64,000 nucleotides of DNA from Dyadobacter sp. Leaf189 (GTDB taxonomy: Bacteria > Bacteroidota > Bacteroidia > Cytophagales > Spirosomataceae). Below the pieces are notes generated by a model, which worked only from the letters and a program-made list of their open reading frames with translations, did not search any database and was not told the origin of the DNA. Location: the NCBI RefSeq assembly GCF_001424405.1, contig NZ_LMPS01000001.1:803999-867998 (forward strand), read 5' to 3'. Position 1 is the stretch's first letter. Each line of letters starts with the position of its first letter. The translations under genes and the position numbers were made by a program. Shown here in pieces: positions 18,008-27,300 of the stretch.

Positions 18008-18041
18008 GAAGCGGAGCCGGTTTAATGCTCCGCTTCTTTTT
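18008..18041. terminator. Bidirectional rho-independent terminator
   Basis: A perfect 10-bp stem GAAGCGGAGC (18008-18017) / GCTCCGCTTC (18027-18036) with a 9-nt loop. It is followed by TTTTT on the plus strand and by six Ts on the minus strand (A-run 18002-18007). It serves both the GlxA-type gene and the glycosidase gene, which converge here. Confidence 0.92.
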
Positions 18042-21000
18042 AGTTTAACTTGGCCAGCTTCCTGAATGCCCGGTCCTGATCCTGACTGATCTCGACTACA
18101 TACATACTTGCCGGCAAATTGGTAATGTTGATTTTATGAATGAATTTGTTACCCGTTTTCTGCACTTTGGCTTTGTGGTGTAAACGGCCCGTGCCCGCCT
18201 CAAATATCTTGATTTCAACCTCCGTATTTCTTTCATTCGCCAGATCAATGCTCACAAAGTCGGAAGACGGGTTGGGGTAAATGCTTACATCGGTGTGCAA
18301 AAGCTGTTCTTCAACGGGAGGCGCGGGCGCTTCTACCATTGCCTTTCTTGCACTGGATTGCTCTGCGATAACAAAAATGGGCGTTTCACCTGCGGTAACC
18401 GTCACTTTTCCATCCACAATGGGAAGTTCCTGCATGCTCATGCTGTTGCTTCCCGCTTGCGGCGTGTAAATTCTTGCGATACCTGCTTCGTTCAGGTTCA
18501 CGGTGTACTGCTCTGTGCGGCCAATCTCGTCTGGTACGGTCAGGATGAAAAGTGATTTTCCATCGAGTTCATAGCGGTCGACGATCGGATCGGAGTTCAA
18601 CGTTTCTTTATACCGGTAGTTACCAAAACGCTGGTTAACCTGGTAAATGTAATCTGCGGCTGGACGGCGTGTCTGGTCCCAGTTCAGCAGGCCCGACGTT
18701 CCAAACATCCCGGAACCGTTGTTATCATCATACATCTGATAAAAGAACACTTTCTCAATACCCGAGCGTGCTGCAACCAGTGAAGTTCTCAAAATCCAGT
18801 CAGCCTGAGTTACCAGCTCCGATTTGCTACCAACGGGGATTGCTTTCAGCGGACTTCCCTGGTTCACATCGTAGCCTGTTTCTGTAATCCAGACGGGCAT
18901 ATCCTGCGAAACCTCGTGCGTTGTTTTAACATAATCGTCGATGATCTGCTTCGCATTCGGGTTTTCAGGAGCAGTACCGCGGGTAGATGTTCCGCTCTGG
19001 TTCAATGTGGCGTTATCAATGTATAAATGGAAGTTGACGATATCCCAGCAAAGGTTTACAGAACCGTCTGCGCGGTAACCGCGGAATTCCCGGCACCAGT
19101 CTACCATTCCTTTGATGTAATCCGAACCGGTTACAAGTCCCGCGATCACTACTTTCATGTTCGGGTCGGCATTTTTGATCCCTACGCCTGCACCCATTGT
19201 ATTTTTGTGTCCGTCGTAAAATGCAGAAAGATTGGCTGCATATTCCCGTGCGGTCTGGTAGGCTTTGCGGCCTTTCCACCATTTGTCGCGCTCATTGTCG
19301 CATTCAATGTACTTCACCAGGTTCAGCCCGATCTTCACTGAATTGGGAACATCTCCATTCCATCTTGGCGTGTTATGTGTGCTTAAAAGGTTGGGATCAA
19401 CGTTCGTGTTGCTTCCGTACCTGGCTGCATACTGAAAACCAACTTTCGCCTGTTCAATGTATGAAAGCGGATCTGCGAAATCTTTACCATAACGTACCGG
19501 CGTATTCTCATTGTCGCGCTCGCCGGCAGGGTAAGTATCCAGCATCCAGCCCGGAAGTGTTTTCAGGCAAGCCAGTACTTCCATGTTTTCAGCTTTGCAA
19601 CGCTCATAAATCGCATCATAATTCCAGCCGCCCGAAAGGGTCGGGTTGTAAGTAAAAACACCTTCCTGCGATTCCAGCTTTTCCCAGTCGATATAGTGAC
19701 GGAAGCCAGGGAAACCTTTCGCCAGGTTCATCAGCGGCTCATTGATCACCTGCGGGTTATTGCCCACTTCGAAATTCCATTCGTATCCGTTTACGCCAAA
19801 GGTATCCCCCAGTCGCACCGACTTGTGCGGAACGGCAGTCGGGCCTTGTGACGGTGCTGTATATGTGCCGTAAAATTCTATTTCGGTAGGCAGTACACCC
19901 TGTATTTTCAAAACCAGGTACCTGATGTTGCCCACAGTTGCATTCAGCTTGAACCTGTTCTCCTCCGAAACCTGTGCGTCGGGGTAGGGACCTACCCAGC
20001 TGTTGTATTCATATCCTTTAAAAGAAGCGATTTCAATGCGCTCCCAGTTGTTATTAATGATTGAAAGCGTCATCGGGTTGTTAGCCGCACTGCCTTCGAG
20101 GTCGAAGAACTTGATGCTTTCCAAAGTCATTTGCTCGCCTTCGAGCAGCGGGTAATATGCCTCGTATTCGTTGATTACCTTGCCCCAGCCGGTGTTCACC
20201 GATGCTTGTGTGTTACCATCAAAAAGTGGTTCGAGCGAGCTGGTGGCGTTGGTAAGCTGGTACCAGCGCTTTCCGTCTATGGTAACCTTATTCGTCGGTG
20301 CCGAAGGTTGTACGGGATAAATTACCTGTGTTTGGGAAACCTGATCTGCCGCAGCAAAAGAAGTACTCGCCGCCTGAGAGGCTGTAATTACAGCGCTGCC
20401 CTCTCCCTGAATAATTGCCTGCCAGGCAGAGCCCGTGTTGGATACGGTAATTACCGCCGTGTTTGAAGAGGTAAATGTAACAGGTGCTTCGTTGTTGGTA
20501 CTGATTGCATTCAGTGTAAAAGGCGCATTTGCAACTGTTTTGGCAGGAAGCGTAGCGAAGGTAATAATGCCCTTTGGCTGTGGAATTGTAGCCTCTTCCA
20601 CTTCAAACCAGTTGAAATTAAAGCCGCCCCGGTTCACCTGAAGGCGCAAAACCTGCTGTCCTGCTGGTAACGTTACCGTGTCCGCGAAAACGGCATAAGT
20701 TTGCCAGCCGCCTGTCCAGGGTATATCCACGCTGCCGAGGGTATTACCGGCGGCATTTTTGATTTCAAGCTGGCTGTTACCTGTCGCTCCTGCTACCCGG
20801 AAGCGAAATGCGTGCGGACCGGCATGCTGAACATTCACGTGGTAATCCATCCAGTCGCCATTGTCTGTTCCGCTTACATTCAGGCCACCTCCGTTTGCGT
20901 CGCCTGTATTCTCGGTTTGCAAGCCATTAACCCCGTCAAAATCCTCTGCCTCTATTTTTCCGGGAATGTTTTTGGTCAAAAGCGGGGTGGTACCTGCAAC

Positions 21001-21819
21001 TTCAAACCAGTTGAAATTGAATGCGCCTCTCGTCGCCTGAATGCGCAGCAGGTGACTGCCTGCCGACAATGTAGCAGTCGTGCTCACGGTAACATAGTTC
21101 TGCCACCCGCCTGTGCGAGGAATGCTCACCTGGCCAAGTGAAGGACCATTTCCATCCCTGATATCGATCAACCCGTCTCCCCACGCGTTGGATACCCGGA
21201 AGAAAAACGTGTAAGTGCCGCTGGTTGCCACATTTACATTATAATCCATCCAATCATTATCATCAATATTGGCGACATTCAGGCCGCTGCCGGTGTCCGG
21301 TGTATTCTCTGTTGTCACATTAGCGGCTGCGTCAAATTGCTCTGCTTCTACTTTGCCGGGGATATTGATTGTGCCTGCGGCTGCTTCAAACCAGTTGATA
21401 GCAAAAACGCCATGTTCGGCAAACAAGCGGATTGTCTGATTACCTGCTGGCAGGGAAGCAAACATAGTCACCGTTGCCCAGCCCTGCATTCCGCCGGTTC
21501 TTGGAAGTGTTTTTTGTGAGAGTACCGTTCCGTCTGCTGATTTGATCTGCAGCGAAGCATTGTCGCTGAAACCGTTGGCAATGCGGATTTTAAAAGTGTA
21601 GAATCCCACAGTAGCTGCATTGACATTGTATTCAACCCAGTTGTTGTCGTTCATCCAACCTACATCCATGCCGCCGCCGGCATCTTCTGTAGGCTCTGTT
21701 CCTACCCCGGAAATCGCATCGTAGCTTTCGGCTTCTATTTTGCCCGTAAGTGGACGAAATGTTTGGGAAAATGCATTAAAGCCAACTATCAATAAGAAGG
21801 AGAGTAAAAGACTTTTCAT
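18040..21819 (-). CDS. Secreted multi-modular glycoside hydrolase with three CBM6-like modules and a T9SS sorting domain
   Basis: A 1259-residue secreted protein. After a signal peptide (to FSQ, residue 19) come three CBM6-like modules (about 22-146, 152-275 and 284-407), each with an IEAE(S/D)-type start, an NWFE-type end and DNGDWMDY-like binding-face residues. A bacterial Ig-like segment (415-500) and an F5/8-like beta-sandwich (505-655) follow. The catalytic part (about 660-1100) looks like a clan GH-A barrel: DNERDKWW gives a candidate acid/base Glu843 after Asn842, and WITETGYD gives a candidate nucleophile Glu980. The last 80 residues (SIYPNPSSDFVSI to FRKLAKLN) form a type A T9SS sorting domain. 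The GH family number is uncertain; GH39- or GH5-like folds are possible. Confidence 0.9.
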   Translation of the reverse strand: MKSLLLSFLLIVGFNAFSQTFRPLTGKIEAESYDAISGVGTEPTEDAGGGMDVGWMNDNNWVEYNVNAATVGFYTFKIRIANGFSDNASLQIKSADGTVLSQKTLPRTGGMQGWATVTMFASLPAGNQTIRLFAEHGVFAINWFEAAAGTINIPGKVEAEQFDAAANVTTENTPDTGSGLNVANIDDNDWMDYNVNVATSGTYTFFFRVSNAWGDGLIDIRDGNGPSLGQVSIPRTGGWQNYVTVSTTATLSAGSHLLRIQATRGAFNFNWFEVAGTTPLLTKNIPGKIEAEDFDGVNGLQTENTGDANGGGLNVSGTDNGDWMDYHVNVQHAGPHAFRFRVAGATGNSQLEIKNAAGNTLGSVDIPWTGGWQTYAVFADTVTLPAGQQVLRLQVNRGGFNFNWFEVEEATIPQPKGIITFATLPAKTVANAPFTLNAISTNNEAPVTFTSSNTAVITVSNTGSAWQAIIQGEGSAVITASQAASTSFAAADQVSQTQVIYPVQPSAPTNKVTIDGKRWYQLTNATSSLEPLFDGNTQASVNTGWGKVINEYEAYYPLLEGEQMTLESIKFFDLEGSAANNPMTLSIINNNWERIEIASFKGYEYNSWVGPYPDAQVSEENRFKLNATVGNIRYLVLKIQGVLPTEIEFYGTYTAPSQGPTAVPHKSVRLGDTFGVNGYEWNFEVGNNPQVINEPLMNLAKGFPGFRHYIDWEKLESQEGVFTYNPTLSGGWNYDAIYERCKAENMEVLACLKTLPGWMLDTYPAGERDNENTPVRYGKDFADPLSYIEQAKVGFQYAARYGSNTNVDPNLLSTHNTPRWNGDVPNSVKIGLNLVKYIECDNERDKWWKGRKAYQTAREYAANLSAFYDGHKNTMGAGVGIKNADPNMKVVIAGLVTGSDYIKGMVDWCREFRGYRADGSVNLCWDIVNFHLYIDNATLNQSGTSTRGTAPENPNAKQIIDDYVKTTHEVSQDMPVWITETGYDVNQGSPLKAIPVGSKSELVTQADWILRTSLVAARSGIEKVFFYQMYDDNNGSGMFGTSGLLNWDQTRRPAADYIYQVNQRFGNYRYKETLNSDPIVDRYELDGKSLFILTVPDEIGRTEQYTVNLNEAGIARIYTPQAGSNSMSMQELPIVDGKVTVTAGETPIFVIAEQSSARKAMVEAPAPPVEEQLLHTDVSIYPNPSSDFVSIDLANERNTEVEIKIFEAGTGRLHHKAKVQKTGNKFIHKINITNLPASMYVVEISQDQDRAFRKLAKLN

Positions 21820-21899
21820 AGAGGAGAGGTTTAAATTCGATCCAAGATAGTATTTGTTCGTATTATTTTATTTGAGGATCAAATTTATTCATTAAATTT

Positions 21900-21921
21900 T
21901 TTGTAGCAAAGTAGCTACAAA
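21900..21921. promoter_or_regulatory. Inverted repeat upstream of the glycosidase gene
   Basis: TTTGTAGC (21900-21907) and GCTACAAA (21914-21921) form an 8-bp inverted repeat with a 6-nt spacer, about 80 nt upstream of the glycosidase start. It has the geometry of an operator for a dimeric regulator, but no second copy was seen. Confidence 0.35.
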
Positions 21922-22044
21922 GTCTACATATTGTTCAATGCAGTTGTAAATGTGCCTGAACGGCGGGTAGTTTGGTTTGTAATGCGAATGGAAGTTGTAC
22001 TACACGATATGAGAAGAGGGTATGTAGCTGCCGTTTGATTCAGA

Positions 22045-22077
22045 CAAAAAAAACTAACCTTGGAACGAAGGTTAGTT
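22045..22077 (-). terminator. Rho-independent terminator of the proline-rich protein gene
   Basis: A perfect 10-bp stem AACTAACCTT (22052-22061) / AAGGTTAGTT (22068-22077), loop GGAACG, followed on the minus strand by a run of Ts (A-run 22046-22053). The stem overlaps the stop codon of the 88-residue frame, which supports that frame being transcribed as a gene. Confidence 0.85.
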
Positions 22078-22338
22078 GAATGCTGGAATTCCTGGTTCTC
22101 CGCCGGGCTCCCGGATCGGTTCCACTTCGGGGACCACAGGTTCTACGGGTGGAATCCCAGGTTCAGGGTTAATGGGCGGCGTCTCGGGTTCTTTCTCGTA
22201 AGGCGGCGTTTCTTCCGGAATATCGGGCGAAGGTACCTCGGGTCTTGGATCAAATGGAGGTGTTTCGCTTGGCCCGGTAGGGTCGCCACCGCCATCAGCG
22301 GTCGGCTCCCAGTAAGTATTTGCAAGATAAATGTCCAT
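22072..22338 (-). CDS. Small acidic proline-rich protein
   Basis: An 88-residue protein starting MDIYLANTYWEPTADGGG, after which nearly all residues are Pro, Glu, Gly and hydrophobics in imperfect repeats (SETPPFDPRPEVPSPD, EETPPYEKEPETPPINPEPG). No signal peptide, membrane segment or known family is visible. The repeat tract would be extended and unfolded, as in spacer or wall-spanning segments. A clean terminator sits exactly at its end, which argues that the gene is real although it is low-complexity. It is transcribed alone. Function unknown. Confidence 0.6.
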   Translation of the reverse strand: MDIYLANTYWEPTADGGGDPTGPSETPPFDPRPEVPSPDIPEETPPYEKEPETPPINPEPGIPPVEPVVPEVEPIREPGGEPGIPAFN

Positions 22339-22473
22339 GTCTTAGTTGTTGTTGAAGCTGTAAAGTGACGATCAGGTAATTACAATAACTGTGCCTGACA
22401 TTATGCTCCGCTCGCCTATTGCTTTGCAAAAAACTTATATGAAACTTTGAAGAGCTGCATAACTATATACACC

Positions 22474-22677
22474 ATGAGTAATTCAATACAGAATCAGAAG
22501 CAATTCAAACTTATTATGGAAAGGATTGAAGACTACCTTCAATTAGCAACTTCGGAAGGCGGCTTTCAGATGTTCAATGAGGATGAATTAGCTGAACTTC
22601 AACAACTATCAATGCTTGCTGAACAATATGAAGATACTGTCTTGCATATAATGCCTATCATAGTTAGAAAGGCCTAA
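22474..22677 (+). CDS. Small protein resembling the N-terminal part of HigA-type antitoxins
   Basis: A 67-residue frame from the ATG at 22474 (the frame extends upstream only through a non-ATG start). The pattern QFKLIMERIEDYLQLAT followed by DELAELQQLSMLAEQYEDTV resembles the helical leader found before the Xre helix-turn-helix in HigA-like antitoxins, where an E-Y-E or A-Y-E motif ends the segment. Here the protein stops about where the DNA-binding domain would begin, and nothing downstream continues it. It may be a truncated antitoxin remnant or an independent small protein. No toxin gene adjoins. Confidence 0.5.
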   Translation: MSNSIQNQKQFKLIMERIEDYLQLATSEGGFQMFNEDELAELQQLSMLAEQYEDTVLHIMPIIVRKA

Positions 22678-22757
22678 AAATTCTCTCGCCTTGAAAAAAA
22701 TCGTTGCGTCAGGAATTATTTTTTGAGCACGGTTGTAATGTAGCCACTGTACAGTAA

Positions 22758-22785
22758 ATCAATATATTCAAATCTATCAATATAT
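22758..22785. promoter_or_regulatory. AT-rich direct repeats upstream of the ArsR-type gene (candidate operators)
   Basis: ATCAATATAT occurs at 22758-22767 and again at 22776-22785, ending 6 nt before the arsR-type start. The variants TCAATATATC (22777-22786 and 23097-23106) and ATATTCAAAT (22764-22773 and 23195-23204) recur in the gap after that gene and just before the efflux operon. Shared repeats at both promoters suggest one regulator binding all. Confidence 0.5.
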
Positions 22786-22791
22786 CTAGGC

Positions 22792-23067
22792 ATGGAGGTT
22801 CGAAAAGTAGAGCGGATATCGAAAGCGTTGAGTGACCCAAGCCGCATTCTCATATTAAAGCAGTTGCGTCAAAAAGAAGATTGTTTGTACTGTCATGAAA
22901 TAGCTGATTTTATAGACCTGGCCCAGCCTTCCATTTCTCACCACGTCAAACAGCTCGCAGATGCCGATCTGATCGTAGTAGAAAAAGAAGGAAGGAACGT
23001 GAAATACAAACTCAATCAAGCCATACTGAATGAGTATGTAGATTTCCTGAATACGCTGAAAGTTTAA
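22792..23067 (+). CDS. ArsR/SmtB-family winged-helix repressor
   Basis: A 91-residue single-domain protein: ALSDPSRILILKQLRQ (helix 1-2), HEIADFIDLAQPSISHHVKQLADADLI (recognition helix) and the wing VVEKEGRNVKYKLN. A CxxC pair (Cys31 and Cys34 in EDCLYCHEIAD) sits near the position of the metal- or thiol-sensing cysteines of ArsR proteins, so metal(loid) or redox sensing is possible but unproven. It is 155 nt upstream of the RND efflux operon on the same strand; shared AT-rich repeats around both suggest that it controls itself and the pump. Confidence 0.93.
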   Translation: MEVRKVERISKALSDPSRILILKQLRQKEDCLYCHEIADFIDLAQPSISHHVKQLADADLIVVEKEGRNVKYKLNQAILNEYVDFLNTLKV

Positions 23068-23095
23068 AATTTTTTGTTCAAATACATCGAAACAT

Positions 23096-23208
23096 TTCAA
23101 TATATCAATAAGTAACCGGTGTTAACTTAATCCCCAATGCCGGTTACATGATTACTCTCCCAAATTGCCCGTTACTCGTTTTTCATTCATCGAAATATTC
23201 AAATATAT
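23096..23208. promoter_or_regulatory. AT-rich repeat region upstream of the efflux operon
   Basis: TTCAATATATCAATA at 23096-23110 and ATATTCAAATATAT at 23195-23208, the latter ending 14 nt before the membrane-fusion gene, share 10-mers with the repeats in front of the arsR-type gene. Inference: ArsR-type operators for the pump. Confidence 0.45.
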
Positions 23209-23222
23209 AAATCAATCAATAC

Positions 23223-24317
23223 ATGGAAAAGACAATTCTCTCTGCCAAAATCGTCTCCGGTCTGATCATCACCGGTGTGATCTTGCTCTCGGTGTTTCTT
23301 AAAGGGTATACTTCCGAAGACGGGGTTCCCAGGAAAGCAGCAACTACTACTGAAAAGCCTGCCGCTAGCGCAGGTTCAGGTGTGCCGGTTGACGGCCAGG
23401 TACTCCATTCAGAATCACTGAATGATGAAATGACGGTTTCAGGTACGCTGCTGGCTTACCAGGAAGTGAATATTACCAGCGAGCTCAACCGCAAAGTGGT
23501 TGCAGTGCACGCAAAAGAAGGTAAATACGTGAATGCAGGTACATTGCTTTTTAAGCTTGACGATGCTGATCTGCTTGCTGAAATGGAGCAGTTGAAACAA
23601 CAGGAAAAACTTGTGTTACTCAACGAAAGAAGATTGAAAGACCTGATCGATAACGAAGCAGCCAAACAACAGGATTATGACGAAGCATTTACAAATCTGA
23701 AAGTATTGCAATCGAAAATCGAGCAGTTGAAAGTAATGATCGCGAAAACGAGCATTCGCGCGCCATTCAGCGGTAACCTGGGGATCGTGAATGTACATAC
23801 CGGCGCTTATGTTACTCCGGGCAGTCCGCTTGCGCTGCTTACAGATAATAGCAAGCTCAAAATCGATTTTGCCATTCCAGAAAAGCACGCGAATACGCTG
23901 AAAACGGGGGACGAAGTGCAGTACCACGTCGAATCTGACGATCGTACTTTCAAAGCGCACATTATCGCACATGAAGCTGGCCTCGACCAGAAAACACGTA
24001 CTCTGCTAACGCGCGCCGTCACCAACAATAGCAGCCGCGACTTACTGCCGGGCCAAAGTGCCAGACTTACCTTACGTTTAAACAACACCGGTAATGCATT
24101 GATGGTACCAAACCAAGCTCTTATCCCTTCTTCAAAAGGATACAGTGTGTACGTGGTTAATCAAAATAAAGCCACCTTCAAACCGATCGAAGTAGGCCAG
24201 CGCAATGCGTACTCGGTACACGTGACCAAAGGACTGGCTCCCGGCGACACCGTGATTACCAGCAATATGCTTCGATTAATGCCAGGTGCTGAGGTACAGC
24301 TGGTTTCAGTTCACTAA
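23223..24317 (+). CDS. RND efflux membrane-fusion (periplasmic adaptor) protein
   Basis: A 364-residue adaptor of the HlyD/AcrA type. An N-terminal membrane anchor (ILSAKIVSGLIITGVILLSVFL) replaces a lipobox. The lipoyl half-motifs (NITSELNRKVVAVHAKEGKYVNAGTLLFKLD split by a coiled-coil hairpin, then TSIRAPFSGNLGIVNVHTGAYVTPG) and the beta-barrel domain (LKIDFAIPEKHANTLKTGDEV) are in order. It bridges the inner-membrane pump and the outer-membrane channel. It is the first gene of a three-gene operon, 14 nt before the pump gene. Confidence 0.95.
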   Translation: MEKTILSAKIVSGLIITGVILLSVFLKGYTSEDGVPRKAATTTEKPAASAGSGVPVDGQVLHSESLNDEMTVSGTLLAYQEVNITSELNRKVVAVHAKEGKYVNAGTLLFKLDDADLLAEMEQLKQQEKLVLLNERRLKDLIDNEAAKQQDYDEAFTNLKVLQSKIEQLKVMIAKTSIRAPFSGNLGIVNVHTGAYVTPGSPLALLTDNSKLKIDFAIPEKHANTLKTGDEVQYHVESDDRTFKAHIIAHEAGLDQKTRTLLTRAVTNNSSRDLLPGQSARLTLRLNNTGNALMVPNQALIPSSKGYSVYVVNQNKATFKPIEVGQRNAYSVHVTKGLAPGDTVITSNMLRLMPGAEVQLVSVH

Positions 24318-24331
24318 TAAATTATTCAAAA

Positions 24332-27300
24332 ATGAGTGCGATTTCTCAAGTAAGTATTTCCCGGCCGGTTCTGGCCGGGGTAATGTCCGTACTGCTTATA
24401 CTTTTCGGGATTGTAGGCTATACCTTCCTCGGAACGCGGGAATATCCCGTTACCGATTCCCCGATCGTGATGGTCACTACGGTGTATCCGGGTGCGAGCG
24501 CAGATATTATCGCGTCGCAGGTGACCAAACCACTGGAAGAAGCAATTGCGGAAGCAAATGGGATCAGGTCGGTTTCGTCCACGTCCCGCGAACAGGTGAG
24601 CATTATCACCGTCGAGTTTGAGCTCAATGCAGATCTTGAAGCAGCCGCAAATGACGTGCGGGACAAAGTTTCCAAGTCGCGCCAGCAGCTGCCTACCGAC
24701 ATTGAACCGACGATTGTTGAAAAAGCCGGTCCGGCCGATTTCCTGGTCTTCCTGACAGTTCAGAGCAAGACTAAAACATTGGAAGATGTTACCGATTTTG
24801 TGAATATCAATATCAAGGAAAGGCTCCAATCCATTCCCGGTGTAAGGCTGGTTGATTCTTATGCCGGCCGCAAACGGGCAATGCGTTTGCGAATGGACCC
24901 GGTAAAGCTGGCAGCATACGGATTGACTCCGGTGGACATTCAAAATGCATTGCAGCGTGAGAATGTAGACTTACCAAGTGGCCGCATTGAAGGCCAGAAC
25001 ACAGAGGTAACCCTCAAAACGCAGGGGCGGCTTGTGACCGAGGATGATTTTAACAATATGATTATCCGTGAAAGCGACGGTGCAATTGTGCGGTTCAAAG
25101 ATGTGGGCCAGGCAGTGATGTCTTCGCAAAATGAACGTACCGCGATGATCATTTATAATGGAAAAACTGCTGATTACGGAGTAGGTACCGGGGTAAGTCC
25201 GCAGCGCGGCGCCAACTCACTCGCGATTGTGGATGAGTTTAAAAAGCGGTTTGAGGAAATCAAGAAAACCGCGCCGAAAGAGTATGAGATCGCATTGGGT
25301 AAAGACTTTACGGTGCCTGTTAGGAATTCACTTTCCGAAGTGGAGGAGACTTTGCTGCTCGCATTCGCATTGGTTTCGCTGATCATTTTCATCTTCCTCC
25401 GCGACTGGCGCAGTACGATTATTCCGCTGCTGGCTATTCCCGTTTCGATTATTTCGGCCTTCTTCATTATGTACGTAGCCGGGTTTTCGATCAATGTATT
25501 GACACTGCTCGGGCTGGTACTCGCGATCGGGCTCGTGGTGGATGATGCGATTATTGTTTTGGAAAACATTTATAGTAAGGTTGAAAAAGGCATTTCGCCC
25601 ATTGAAGCCGCTCGTCTTGGATCTAATGAAATCTATTTTGCAGTAATCTCTACTACCATTACCCTGGTCTCCGTATTTCTTCCGATCCTCTTTTTGGGCG
25701 GATTGACCGGCCGGCTCTTCAAAGAATTTGCGATCGTAGTGGCAGGCTCCGTTACCATCTCGGCATTCGTCGCATTGACTTTAACCCCGATGATGAGCGC
25801 GTATTTACTTAAATCCAATTCGGGTCAAAGTTGGTTTTACCGCAAAACAGAACGCTGGTTTGTGGCGCTGAACAATGCTTACGGAAGATCCCTGTCCGCA
25901 TTCATGAAAGTGCGCTGGCTGGGGATTGCGCTCCTGCTGGTTTCATTTGGAATTGCATTTTGGCTCGCGCCGAAGTTGCCTTCTGAACTGGCACCACTGG
26001 AAGACAGATCGATGATCGGACTCGCTGTGATTGCACCGGAAGGAACTTCATACGAAAGTATGGAGCAAAGCATGAAGGCGATCGGGAATTACATCAGTGA
26101 CTCCATTCCCGATTTGAATGCACAACGCACTTACACAGCCGTGGCTGCGGCGGGAGGTACTTTGGCCCAGCCCGTGAATGGCGGTTTTCAATGGATTTTC
26201 CTCAATGAACCCAAAGACCGGAAAAGTGGATTGACACAAGGCCAGATCTTCCAGAAACTGGTTGTCGCTTCGCAGCAGTTCAGGAATGTATTGATTATAC
26301 CCGTGCAAACGCCCACTATCGGCGGGTACGGAAACACCCAGCCGGTGCAGTATGTGGTACAAGCGCCGAGCTTGAAAGCATTGATCGACGTGATGCCAAA
26401 GTTGATGACCGAAGTAGGCAGCAACAAAAAACTGACTTTCGCCGATGCCGATTTCAAAATTAATCGTCCGGAGATCAGTATCAGTATCGACCGCCAGCGC
26501 GCGGCCCAGCTCGGAATTTCGACGCAGGATATCGGAAAAACTTTACAGCTCGCATTGAGCAGCCGGAGATATGGTTATTTCATTTACAATGACCGTCAAT
26601 ACGAAGTAATCGGCCAGCTCGACCGCGAAGACCGCTCTGCGCCTTACGATCTGAAATCGTTATACCTCAAATCCGGCAGCGGCGAAATGGTTTCGCTGGA
26701 TAATTTGACGAGACAAAACGAAGGGATCAGTCCGCCAGCGATTTACCGTTACAACCAATCTTACAGCGCCACGATCTCGGCTACACCTGCGAATGGGGTA
26801 AGTTTGGGAGAAGCGATCAAGGAGCTTGATAAAATCTCCGCGAGAGAATTGCCAAAAGGTTTTACAACTGCATTGGCCGGGCAAAGCCGCGATTACTCAG
26901 AAAGTAGTTCCAGTCTGATTTTCGCATTCATCTTCGCGATTATCCTTATTTACCTCGTGCTCGCGGCGCAGTTTGAGAGTCTGGTTGATCCATTTATTAT
27001 TCTGCTGACCGTTCCAATGGCGCTGACAGGTGCATTGCTGAGCCTCTGGTTCACTGCACAAACAGTCAATATTTTCAGTCAGATCGGGATCATTATGCTC
27101 ATTGGTTTGATCACCAAAAACGGTATCCTGATCGTAGAATTCGCCAATCAGAGCAAGGAAGAGGGTGTTTCAACATTCGAAGCTGCCAAGATAGCCGCCG
27201 TATCCCGTTTCCGTCCGATCCTGATGACCACACTGGCGATGATCTTCGGTACGCTGCCGATCGCGCTTTCGCTGGGTACAGCTTCGGGCAGTCGTCAATC

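Noticed and set aside
22758..23208. AT-rich repeats near the arsR-type gene as a CRISPR array or iterons
   Set aside because: Repeats are 10 bp, irregularly spaced and interrupted by genes; there are no unique equal-length spacers and no replication gene.
24326..24943. Leftward frame of 205 codons opposite the RND pump
   Set aside because: Antisense to a conserved pump gene, no recognisable product.
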